NCBI RefSeq assembly: GCF_009663685.2
Contig: NZ_RCOG02000028.1
Coordinates: 131,000 to 172,921, forward strand
Source of the DNA: Cupriavidus sp. U2
GTDB lineage: Bacteria; Pseudomonadota; Gammaproteobacteria; Burkholderiales; Burkholderiaceae
Length of the DNA stretch: 41,922 bases
Direction: 5' to 3'
Part shown: in pieces, positions 30,675 to 37,797 of the stretch
How positions within the stretch are numbered: position 1 is the first letter of the stretch
Layout: each line of letters opens with the position of its first letter
Notes under the pieces: generated by a model
The model's input: only the letters and a program-made list of their open reading frames with translations
Told to the model about the DNA's origin: nothing
The model's database searches: none
Translations under genes and position numbers: made by a program

Positions 30675-33600
30675 GCTGCCTCCTTGAGCAGTTGACGTTG
30701 GTCGCGGTTCTTGCGGCCGTGAAGCGCCGCCAGATCCTCAACAAAGGCATCGAGAAGCGTGTCCATGTGCAGGAACGCCTCGTCTTCCAATTCCGGTGTC
30801 GCCCAGTCCAAACCGGCTTCCATGGCGTCGCGCTTGTGCGCCACCATCTGATCCTGGTAGACATCGATGCTTCCCGGCAGGTGGAAATAAATCACCTTCA
30901 ACTGCCCTTTCCGGTTCCATCGCAGAGCACGTCGCATCGCCTGATACTCGATGCGCCACGTCCACGAGCGGTCGTAGAACAGCACGTAGTCGGCGTTGGG
31001 AAGGTTGTACCCTGCCCTGCCGGAGCCCTTCGTGCACAGCAGCCCCGTGGCCGTACCCTTCACGAACCGCTTGTCCTTGTCGGCCACGCGCTTCGTAATT
31101 GGAATGCCCCCATGGAACGGCACCGTATCGACGCCACGGGCCTTCAATTGCCCGGCGATCAAATCGATCACTCCGGGATTCTCGGCAAACAGGATGGCCT
31201 GCTTCCCTTCCGCGGCGATCGCTTCCAACCGGTCAATCGCGGCGCGCTGCTTACTGGTCAACTGCCCCAGCGCCCCGACGCCGTCGACCCCATGCTGCGG
31301 GTAGTTGGCGGCGAAGTGCACCGCGCGGATGCGCGCCAAAATCGCGATCAGGTTGTTCGAGCGTCCGTCTGTACGACGGATATCCCGATACCAGTCCGCG
31401 AATTCGTCGGCTGTGCGCAAATACAGGGATAGGTGCGCCGGGTCCCAGTCCGTCTCAACCACCTCGACTGCCGGCGGATCAATCTGGATGTACCTGGCCA
31501 CGTCGGGCTCGCAAACCAGCCGACGCTTGACGTGGGGTGCCAGCATCTGGCGGTACAGCGGCAGGTTCCCGATCTTGGGTACCTCCCGTTTCGCGCCGTC
31601 TTGCAAGCTTTCCGCAAACTCCCAGGTCACCCATTCCAGAACGACGAAGTCATCCCGGAAGCGGTCCACGCCACGTTGAGCATGTTGCGCGGTGGCCAGC
31701 CACTGGCGGTCCAGGTACCCACGGCGGTACCCGTAGGGCTGGGCCGCCGTGCCATCGCCGCCGGTGAATGCAATCAAGCCGAACACGTCCCGAGGGTAGT
31801 TGGCTATCGGACTGCCGGTCAGGATGTAGCGACGCCGTGCCGAAAGCTGCCAGAGCGCTCGGCTCTGGTCGCTGTTCGGGTTGGACAACCGCTCCCCTTC
31901 GTCGGCAACCAAAAGCCCGATGCGGCGTCGCAACCGATGGGCGTAGGTCACGCGCTTGGAGGCATTGCGGCAAACCGGCATGCGAAGGCGCTCGTAGGCA
32001 ATGAGATTGATCTGCCCCAATTCGCCCAGGCTTTCCGGCGAGTCGATGACCTTGACGGCATCGGCTGGCAGGATCTGCGCCAGCTCCGCGCGCATTTCCG
32101 GCACCAACCGCGCCTCGACAACGATCAGCCCATGCTTGACCCCGGACAACAGGATCAAGGCCGCGGCGAGCCGCGACTTGCCGCACCCCTGTTCCCAGGC
32201 GGCTACGGCGCCGCACGGCTTTTGCAGCAACTCCACCAGATCATCCTGCTGGAATTCCCAGTTCAGCCAACGGTCAATACCGAGCGCCTGCATGCGCCGT
32301 CGCAGTGCGAGTGCCTGGCCTGGCCACCGGACCGCGAGGCCTTCGTGCACGGTCTCCCATGTCTGCGCCGATCGGCTCACGGCAAACCTGCTCATGAGCT
32401 CGTCGAGCGTCAACGCGAACTCGGCGCCGCCGGCCTGAAACGCATAACGGCCGTCAGGCTGGCGGGCGAATGCTACCGTCTCGCCAGCCTTGATCACCGG
32501 GCTGCCCCATTTCAACGGATCCACGACATGGCTTTTGAGCGCCACGCCGGAGATCGCGTCCGCCGCATGGACGCCAGTCGTCCAGACCGTATGCCGTAGG
32601 GGCGTGGCCTGGCGCGCGCTGCGCCGGATCCGTTTCCCGAAATGCTCCAGGAAACCCGGCGCCAGTTGCGGCACGCCGCCGGCATCGCGAATCAGCCGAA
32701 GCAGCCCATCCAGCGCGGCCATCGGGTCATGCTGCACCAGATAGGCTTCGAGATCGAGGCGTCCACTGCCGGCGTAGCGCATGCCGTTGGGCAACCGCTG
32801 GCCGTCCATCGGCACGATTCGACTGTCGAGCAGCCTGTTGAGCACCATCGCCTCGACGAAACCACACTCGAACCCGAGGACAATTCGCCGCCCGTCATGG
32901 GCAATGCGTACCCGTTTCTGCGTGGTCACTGGCCGCGTGATCGCGGGTCCGGCGTCGTCCAAAACCTGATGGTTCAGGCGCGGCTCATGGAAATGCCGAT
33001 CGTCTACGTTCAGATCCAGCGTCGGCAGGGGCACGGAGAAGTCGCCATGGGATTGCCGTACGACCCTTCCCATGCGGTAGCGACCGAATACGGCAATGGA
33101 CGTGTGAACCGTGGCGCCCTCCTCCCGGAAAGCGGACACCGGTAGATCGAAGATGCCGACCACGCGGCGCGCCGCCGTGCTATGCGCATCCCGGTGGTCC
33201 AGGACGCCCACAAACCGGTCGACAAAGGACGTTGGCAGCAGCGCCACCACGACTTGTGCCGCCTCAAGCGCCTGGGCCAGCGCGTACTCATGGCTGAGAG
33301 CGCTGGTGTTCGGCCCGAACCGGCCCCAGGTGGTGCAACCGAAAGCCTGCAGGTGAGGCGATTCGAGGTGGATCGAGAACGGCGGATTGATGATGGCCAC
33401 ATCGAAATGACGCGGCTGGATCTCCTCCATCCCAGCCTGGCGGAAGCTGCCCTCAAAGCCAGCGGCCTCCACGGCTTGCTGAACGGCTGCGATCGCCGGT
33501 TCATGCACGTCGACGCCATAAATGGCGTGTAGCGCAGGATCGGCAAACTGCAGGAGCCTCGCCGACCCAACGGAATTGTCCAGCACCGCGACCTTACGGC

Positions 33601-33772
33601 CGGGGCGCCAGCCCTCCACGACGCCCCACATCAGGCGAGCAATCGCATCGGGCGTGAAGAACTGGGAAAGATGCCGCTGACGCGCGGCGTGCAGTTCACC
33701 CATGTGGGCGATCTTGTCCGCCTGCGAACCGAGGCTGACGATGGCCCGCAAGGGCTCGTACCAATTTGTCAT
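30671..33772 (-). CDS. N6-adenine methyltransferase-SNF2 helicase fusion
   Basis: 1033 residues. Residues 35-300 are a class I DNA methyltransferase: a TPDAIARLMW start, VLDNSVGSARLL (motif I, about 63-74), GVDVHEPA and the catalytic NPPF (129-132), typical of adenine-N6 enzymes. Residues 500-1010 form a superfamily 2 helicase: Walker A EQGCGKSRLA (G529-S533), LVADEGERLSN (D624-E625-G-E), LTGSPI and a C-terminal half with GSGRAGYNLPNADYVLFYDRSW and RRALRWNRKGQ. Similar combinations occur as separate genes in DISARM- and BREX-type systems, but no other component is seen. It may protect plasmid DNA or remodel it. The gene overlaps the 84-residue gene downstream. Confidence 0.85.
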   Translation of the reverse strand: MTNWYEPLRAIVSLGSQADKIAHMGELHAARQRHLSQFFTPDAIARLMWGVVEGWRPGRKVAVLDNSVGSARLLQFADPALHAIYGVDVHEPAIAAVQQAVEAAGFEGSFRQAGMEEIQPRHFDVAIINPPFSIHLESPHLQAFGCTTWGRFGPNTSALSHEYALAQALEAAQVVVALLPTSFVDRFVGVLDHRDAHSTAARRVVGIFDLPVSAFREEGATVHTSIAVFGRYRMGRVVRQSHGDFSVPLPTLDLNVDDRHFHEPRLNHQVLDDAGPAITRPVTTQKRVRIAHDGRRIVLGFECGFVEAMVLNRLLDSRIVPMDGQRLPNGMRYAGSGRLDLEAYLVQHDPMAALDGLLRLIRDAGGVPQLAPGFLEHFGKRIRRSARQATPLRHTVWTTGVHAADAISGVALKSHVVDPLKWGSPVIKAGETVAFARQPDGRYAFQAGGAEFALTLDELMSRFAVSRSAQTWETVHEGLAVRWPGQALALRRRMQALGIDRWLNWEFQQDDLVELLQKPCGAVAAWEQGCGKSRLAAALILLSGVKHGLIVVEARLVPEMRAELAQILPADAVKVIDSPESLGELGQINLIAYERLRMPVCRNASKRVTYAHRLRRRIGLLVADEGERLSNPNSDQSRALWQLSARRRYILTGSPIANYPRDVFGLIAFTGGDGTAAQPYGYRRGYLDRQWLATAQHAQRGVDRFRDDFVVLEWVTWEFAESLQDGAKREVPKIGNLPLYRQMLAPHVKRRLVCEPDVARYIQIDPPAVEVVETDWDPAHLSLYLRTADEFADWYRDIRRTDGRSNNLIAILARIRAVHFAANYPQHGVDGVGALGQLTSKQRAAIDRLEAIAAEGKQAILFAENPGVIDLIAGQLKARGVDTVPFHGGIPITKRVADKDKRFVKGTATGLLCTKGSGRAGYNLPNADYVLFYDRSWTWRIEYQAMRRALRWNRKGQLKVIYFHLPGSIDVYQDQMVAHKRDAMEAGLDWATPELEDEAFLHMDTLLDAFVEDLAALHGRKNRDQRQLLKEAA

Positions 33773-33783
33773 AAGGGATTCCA

Positions 33784-33813
33784 GAAAAGAAAAAGCCCCG
33801 TCGATGACGGGGC
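33784..33813 (-). terminator. Terminator ahead of the methyltransferase-helicase gene
   Basis: Minus strand GCCCCGTC/GACGGGGC with an ATC loop, then TTTTTCTTTTC. It ends the pair of paralogous genes upstream. Confidence 0.87.
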
Positions 33814-33835
33814 AAGGAGAAGAGACCCGGGGTGC

Positions 33836-34591
33836 TTAAGCGGCGACTGGCTCGGATAGATGCTGGTCGACGAACGCCAGGAGGCGCTCACCAAGGGCTG
33901 CGGAGAACCGCAGCTCCCAGTACTCGTTGTATTGCAGGACATCCAGCCCGGGGAAGGTCCGCCGTTGCTGGGGGCCGAACGCTTCACCGTGATCGAATTG
34001 CCGCAGGCACCCGGCCAGCGCCGGCTCACCCGCGTCTTGCGCAAACGCCGCGAGCGCGAGCAATGCTGCGCGGACTTCGGCGTGCGCCTCCACCGCTATG
34101 CGCCGCATCGGACGCACCGCAGTCGCCACCGACGGCGCCTTGAGCCGCAAGCGCGTGACCTTGGTAAAGCGCCGGACCGCATTGGGCAAATCCAGTTGCA
34201 GCGAGGCGGCGAGAGTCTCGGCCATCTGACGGCATGCCAGGGCCCGCCCGCAGTGTTCGTACCGCTCAGCGAGCACCCGCCAGTACCGGTCCAGATCCGG
34301 CGTTTCTCCGGCACGAATGGCTTCCCAGATGTTCGGGTAGCCGTTGACCGGGATGCGGGTCTCGTCGATGCTGACCGGCGCCCCGTCGATGCCAAACTCG
34401 TTGCTCGCCCGGTCGATCAGGCTTGCCACCAGGCGGCGTAGGAAGCGACGAAATTCGCAGGGATGGTCAACATGCAACGGCACGACCACGGCCTCGGCGC
34501 CCGCCTGCGCTGCCAGCGCGCTAACCCGTGCAAACGCGTCAGCGGAGGCCACCTGCGCTGCACGGAACGCCTCTACAAGCGCGTTGTACAT
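33836..34591 (-). CDS. Hypothetical protein, paralogue of the upstream gene
   Basis: 251 residues starting MYNALVEAFRAAQ. Helical N-terminal half, a central strand/turn PDLDRYWRVL, and a C-terminal stretch FPGLDVLQYNEYWELRFSAALGERLLAFV. It shares start, centre and end with the next gene (MYNQIIEKF, PDLDRLWASL, MPGLDITLFNDKWEFKF). The two genes overlap by TGATG, so they are an old tandem duplication. No family name recognised (DUF4942-like is possible). Confidence 0.7.
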   Translation of the reverse strand: MYNALVEAFRAAQVASADAFARVSALAAQAGAEAVVVPLHVDHPCEFRRFLRRLVASLIDRASNEFGIDGAPVSIDETRIPVNGYPNIWEAIRAGETPDLDRYWRVLAERYEHCGRALACRQMAETLAASLQLDLPNAVRRFTKVTRLRLKAPSVATAVRPMRRIAVEAHAEVRAALLALAAFAQDAGEPALAGCLRQFDHGEAFGPQQRRTFPGLDVLQYNEYWELRFSAALGERLLAFVDQHLSEPVAA

Positions 34592-35382
34592 CAGTGCCGC
34601 TCCTGCATGGCTTCCTGGCCGTACTCACCAATGAACAGCATCAGCGCCTCCGCCAGCTCGTTGCAGAACTTGAACTCCCACTTGTCGTTGAACAAGGTGA
34701 TGTCCAGACCCGGCATGGCGATCTTCTCGCGCGAGACGTACTCCAGCTCGTACAGGTTGATGCCCGTTAGCTGCTTCGAGAGCAGCGCATTACCCGCTTT
34801 GACCGCGAAAGTGGCGAGACCCATCAGGCAATCTGCCGTTGGCTGAGTGCTGTGATACCCCACCCTGCGCCGGCTCGACCTGTAGGACGTCTCGGTATAG
34901 ACCGGCTTCTTGAGCACCACGCCGGCCGCCGTGCGCTTTACCTCGGCGTTACGATGCAGGCCAAAGTTGCGCACGATCCGCGACGCGGCCTGACGGTAGG
35001 CCGTTGCCGCCCCGCCATCACCTTTGTAGAAGGCAGTGAGCGACGCCCAGAGCCTGTCGAGGTCGGGGATTTCCCCCTTCTTCAGGGCTTCGTGGATATC
35101 CAGGCCGGCACGCTCGTACTCGGCGCTATTGTCGATATCGAGCCGGGCGCCCAAGGGAGCAAACTCCCTGCGGGCCCGACTGACGATGTTACCGGCCAAA
35201 GATTGGCAGAACTTCTCGAGTTCGTTCTCTTGCTGGTACGCCGAACGCACGCCTACGGCGAAAAACGGTTCGTCGGTGCCGGTGCCGGCGAGCATGTCGC
35301 GCTCGAAGTTAGCGGCGTCCTGATAGGCCTGACGGGCCGCTTGCTGTGCGGCAATGAACTTTTCGATGATTTGGTTGTACAT
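34591..35382 (-). CDS. Hypothetical protein, paralogue of the downstream gene
   Basis: 263 residues starting MYNQIIEKFIAAQQAARQAY, with the same layout as 33836-34591 and a more basic centre (TSYRSSRRRVGYHSTQ). It is the first of the tandem pair and has a B-type leader with a nine-bp SD-sequestering stem immediately before its ATG, the clearest copy in the window. Function unknown. Confidence 0.72.
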   Translation of the reverse strand: MYNQIIEKFIAAQQAARQAYQDAANFERDMLAGTGTDEPFFAVGVRSAYQQENELEKFCQSLAGNIVSRARREFAPLGARLDIDNSAEYERAGLDIHEALKKGEIPDLDRLWASLTAFYKGDGGAATAYRQAASRIVRNFGLHRNAEVKRTAAGVVLKKPVYTETSYRSSRRRVGYHSTQPTADCLMGLATFAVKAGNALLSKQLTGINLYELEYVSREKIAMPGLDITLFNDKWEFKFCNELAEALMLFIGEYGQEAMQERH

Positions 35383-35436
35383 GGCGGTCTCGATAATGGG
35401 GAGACCGCCCCGTCGGGAAGGTCTCCCGAGGGGAAT
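35383..35436 (-). promoter_or_regulatory. B element: clearest SD-sequestering leader
   Basis: RNA: outer CCCC/GGGG, inner TCGGGA/TCCCGA with loop GACCT. Then GGCGGTCTC pairs over nine bp with GAGACCGCC, which ends at the ATG and contains the SD. The hairpin contains GAGACC, an exact copy of the SD arm, and its loop AGACC pairs with GGTCT of the anti-SD strand. Confidence 0.8.
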
Positions 35437-35468
35437 GGAATGGAACTGCCGGAACTACGCCGCGCCGG

Positions 35469-35699
35469 CTACACGGCCAAGTCCAGCCAGTGTTGCGCAG
35501 ACTGCCGGCTCACATCCGCCGCCGCTTCCTGGCGGACAGTTGCCTCGCCGCCATCCGGGAGCGTCTTGAGATCTGTCTCTTCGACACCTTCGATGTCGTG
35601 GTCGACGATCACGACGTTCACGTGGCCGTCACTCTCGACGTACGGAACCGTGCCACCGGAGACATGCACGATGACCGTGCACTTCTGAATCGTGTTCAT
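35469..35699 (-). CDS. Small acidic hypothetical protein
   Basis: 76 residues from the ATG at 35699 after AGGAGCGCGCGCC. Starts with a strand-rich half (KCTVIVHVSGGTVPYVES ... VNVVIVDHD) and ends in an acidic then helical segment. Compact and beta-first, without catalytic residues. It is 11 nt after the upstream gene, so they share an operon. A small fold or antitoxin-like part is possible, but nothing proves it. Confidence 0.65.
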   Translation of the reverse strand: MNTIQKCTVIVHVSGGTVPYVESDGHVNVVIVDHDIEGVEETDLKTLPDGGEATVRQEAAADVSRQSAQHWLDLAV

Positions 35700-35710
35700 G
35701 GCGCGCGCTC

Positions 35711-36196
35711 CTAGTGAATCGAGATCGCTCGGCCAGCCGGCATGGGCATGAAACCCATCGCCCACCACATCGCAGCCGGATGGTCCGGAAAGTCCGGAAT
35801 CTCCTTGCGCTGGAAGATGTCCGGCACCAGCGAAATCGCGGACGGGCGAGCCTGAACGGTCTCCCACCAGTGTCGCTGCAGCCGCAGCCAGGTCAGTTCT
35901 GCACGAGCGATGTGATCCCATTCGCAGGGCAGCTTCGACTCGTCGAACAGGTCTGCGCCTTTCGCGGTCATGATGGCCACCACCTCGTGGTAGCGGCCAA
36001 GCTCATGCGCAAAGCCGCGGCGCTCGAACCGTAGGATTGCGGGATCGGGATAGCTGAAGATGCGCTGCAGCTGTCGAATGTAGACCGCGCACTCGCGGCG
36101 CGATCGCTCGCTGTAGTCGTCCTGGCCGACTTGCGCGCAGGGTTCCTCAGCGGGAACTGGCCCGACTTCGATGTCGATTGTCTTGGGATGGAACAT
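35711..36196 (-). CDS. Hypothetical protein, paralogue of the 36661-37182 gene
   Basis: 161 residues from the ATG at 36196 after GGAAACGCT. Core: YIRQLQRIFSYPDPAILRFERRGF ... GRYHEVVAIMTAKGADLFDESKLPCEWDHIARAELTWLRLQR. The same pattern (RVFWHPRPEVLRFEVRAV, YDVVALV, AAVPVRWDYVAITEATDGLGRLQR) is in the gene at 36661-37182. The rest differs. No known domain recognised. B-type leader upstream. Confidence 0.7.
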   Translation of the reverse strand: MFHPKTIDIEVGPVPAEEPCAQVGQDDYSERSRRECAVYIRQLQRIFSYPDPAILRFERRGFAHELGRYHEVVAIMTAKGADLFDESKLPCEWDHIARAELTWLRLQRHWWETVQARPSAISLVPDIFQRKEIPDFPDHPAAMWWAMGFMPMPAGRAISIH

Positions 36197-36250
36197 AGCG
36201 TTTCCTTAATGGATACGGGAAACGCCCCACCGGGACGCTTCCCGGATGGG
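36197..36250 (-). promoter_or_regulatory. B element: SD-sequestering leader
   Basis: RNA: outer CCCA/TGGG, inner CCGGGA/TCCCGG, then GCGTTTCC pairs over eight bp with GGAAACGC, which contains the SD, one base before the ATG. The loop AAGCG can pair with CGTTT of the anti-SD strand. Confidence 0.75.
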
Positions 36251-36294
36251 TATGGAGGGCCGCGGCAGCCCGTGAAGGCTGCGCGCGGCGATGG

Positions 36295-36498
36295 TCAGGC
36301 CGGCTGGCCCGACAGATGCGAGAACCTTGCCAGCACCCACAGGACCGCAACCACCAGGGCGGCGATCATCAGTGTGGACAACTGCAGGTACAGCAGCGCA
36401 ATGCTTCCCGTCGTGACGATGAAGAACAGCGCCGTGAAGAGAATCACGACCAATGCAACGATGGCACCGGCAGTTTCAGGGGCGTCGATGTGAGACAT
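36295..36498 (-). CDS. Small two-helix membrane protein
   Basis: 67 residues from the ATG at 36498. Two hydrophobic segments (about 12-33 and 36-57; GAIVALVVILFTALFFIV and LLYLQLSTLMIAALVVAVLWV) with a short cytoplasmic N-terminus and a C-terminal GQPA. Family unknown. It has the A+B leader and a well-formed promoter directly upstream. Confidence 0.72.
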   Translation of the reverse strand: MSHIDAPETAGAIVALVVILFTALFFIVTTGSIALLYLQLSTLMIAALVVAVLWVLARFSHLSGQPA

Positions 36499-36555
36499 GA
36501 TGGCTCCAAAGAAATGGGAGCCATGACCCATGGGGGACATAGCCCCAATGGGTGA
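36499..36555 (-). promoter_or_regulatory. B element: SD-sequestering leader
   Basis: RNA: CCCAT/ATGGG around GGGG/CCCC with a CTATG loop; then ATGGCTCC pairs over eight bp with GGAGCCAT, leaving the SD in the stem directly before C-ATG. The loop CTATG can pair with CATGG. Confidence 0.75.
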
Positions 36556-36583
36556 AAGAAGAAGATGGCCGGAACGCCGGCGA

Positions 36584-36607
36584 GGTCGATGCGCAGTAGC
36601 GCGGAGA
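36584..36607 (-). promoter_or_regulatory. A element (variant stem)
   Basis: Minus strand: CCGCGC-TACT-GCGC, ATCGACC, then hairpin GCCGGCGTTCCGGC. Here the usual GCGTC/GACGC is replaced by GCGC/GCGC, so both sides change together. Confidence 0.65.
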
Positions 36608-36616
36608 ATCGGGCGA

Positions 36617-36645
36617 ATCTTACCGCGCCTTGACGGCCCGGACAA
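36617..36645 (-). promoter_or_regulatory. Sigma70-type promoter of the small membrane-protein gene
   Basis: Minus strand: -35 TTGTCC (36645-36640), 17-nt spacer, -10 TAAGAT (36622-36617). The A hairpin starts about 14 nt downstream of the -10. Confidence 0.72.
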
Positions 36646-36660
36646 GCATCTCGCTGCGCT

Positions 36661-37182
36661 CTACCTAAGCTTTCGAGCCGCCTGCCGTGCAAGGCGATTC
36701 GCTTCGCGCAGACGGTTCACCACCGACCAGCGCCTTTGCGAAAGTTCTTCCGGGTTTTCCAGGTTCGAGTAGTCCTGCATTGGCCCGTCGCCTATGAATG
36801 GTCTGTAATCCTCAGGAAGTTTGCCCTGTGCCTTCAGCTTGTCGCGCTGCAGGCGTCCTAGGCCATCCGTCGCCTCGGTGATTGCCACATAGTCCCAGCG
36901 TACTGGCACAGCCGCTTCAGAGAACCACACCTCACCTTCACCCTGACCCACGAGCGCAACGACGTCGTACACGCTTCCGACAGGCGACGGAACCGCACGG
37001 ACCTCAAAGCGCAGCACTTCGGGGCGCGGGTGCCAGAACACGCGCTCGAGATAGCGCTTGAAAATGAAGGCGTCCAGCCGGGCGATCTCGCCGTACTCCG
37101 GCTCTCCGGGCGCAATGAGCTGCGGCTCGCTCTGGGGACGGTTTCCGAGGGATACCTCTCGGCTAATGGGCGTGTGCGACAT
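36661..37182 (-). CDS. Hypothetical protein, paralogue of the 35711-36196 gene
   Basis: 173 residues, ATG at 37182. Shares with 35711-36196 the order Y-L-x-R-V-F-x-x-P-x-P-x-V-L-R-F-E, then a VVA strand, an acidic turn, a WDYVAITEATDG helix and GRLQR. The C-terminal 50 residues are basic and helical (RWSVVNRLREANRLARQAARKLR). Divergently transcribed from the plus-strand operon. Function unknown. Confidence 0.7.
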   Translation of the reverse strand: MSHTPISREVSLGNRPQSEPQLIAPGEPEYGEIARLDAFIFKRYLERVFWHPRPEVLRFEVRAVPSPVGSVYDVVALVGQGEGEVWFSEAAVPVRWDYVAITEATDGLGRLQRDKLKAQGKLPEDYRPFIGDGPMQDYSNLENPEELSQRRWSVVNRLREANRLARQAARKLR

Positions 37183-37285
37183 GGTTTTCCGATGAAAGGC
37201 GCACCAAATTCTATAGCTTTCGAGCCTAAGCCCGGCAGAAATCGCCCTGAAAATGGTTGGCGGCGAACTTCGCCCGCCGGCCGCC

Positions 37286-37312
37286 TTGACTTCGCTGTTG
37301 CGCCGGTATCTT
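37286..37312 (+). promoter_or_regulatory. Possible promoter of the plus-strand operon
   Basis: TTGACT (37286-37291) and TATCTT (37307-37312), spaced 15 nt, ahead of the ATG at 37342. The short spacer makes it uncertain. Confidence 0.35.
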
Positions 37313-37341
37313 GGTCTTAGACCATTCCATACCTAGCCGCC

Positions 37342-37797
37342 ATGCGATTTACCCGACTCGGTCGCCACGAACCCATCGACTTCAATACCCGCCGCCAGGC
37401 CGCATTCGCGCGTAAGCAGCTGCGCGAGCGCGCTAGATACCCGCTCTTTGCGGAGCACGTGGCTGCCGAGCAGCACACAGCGGACGAGGAACTGGCGCGT
37501 CGCCAGCGACGCTCTGACAACCTTGCGCGTACAACGCGCGCTCTGCACGCCCGGATCTGGAGGGAGAAGCGCGCCGTCTATTTCTCCCTGACCCCGGAAC
37601 AGCGAGCGGAAATCCGCGCCAAATGGCTGGCGTGGACCGGCCCCACCTCCGCCCTCTACTTTGCATACATCGTCGACGGCGTCAGCGGCGAGGCCGAACG
37701 GCGCGATACGGCGTCCCGCGAGCACGCACTTGCTATCCGCCGGCGCGTCCTGGCCATGCTGCCAGAGCAAGCGGCACTGGAGATCTGCGCACCATGA
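37342..37797 (+). CDS. Hypothetical basic protein
   Basis: 151 residues. Strongly basic and helical (RRQAAFARKQLRERARYPLFAEHV ... RRQRRSDNLARTTRALHARIWREKRAVYF), then LTPEQRAEIRAKWLAWTGP. It ends in the ATGA overlap with the UvrD-like gene, so translation is coupled. Unknown family; charge suggests DNA or helicase binding. Confidence 0.68.
   Translation: MRFTRLGRHEPIDFNTRRQAAFARKQLRERARYPLFAEHVAAEQHTADEELARRQRRSDNLARTTRALHARIWREKRAVYFSLTPEQRAEIRAKWLAWTGPTSALYFAYIVDGVSGEAERRDTASREHALAIRRRVLAMLPEQAALEICAP

Noticed and set aside
31433..32599. 388-codon plus-strand frame opposite the methyltransferase-helicase gene
   Set aside because: Antisense to clear helicase motifs; no motif of its own.
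4128..36555. B elements as simple terminators
   Set aside because: The stems lack T-runs and lie directly before the AUG with the SD inside the pairing, which does not fit termination.
7657..36607. A elements as parS sites of the PRTRC ParB
   Set aside because: Loop length varies (3 to 6), the conserved part is asymmetrical (ATCGACC), all copies have one orientation in leaders and several have a fixed distance to a -10. Not excluded as a DNA operator.
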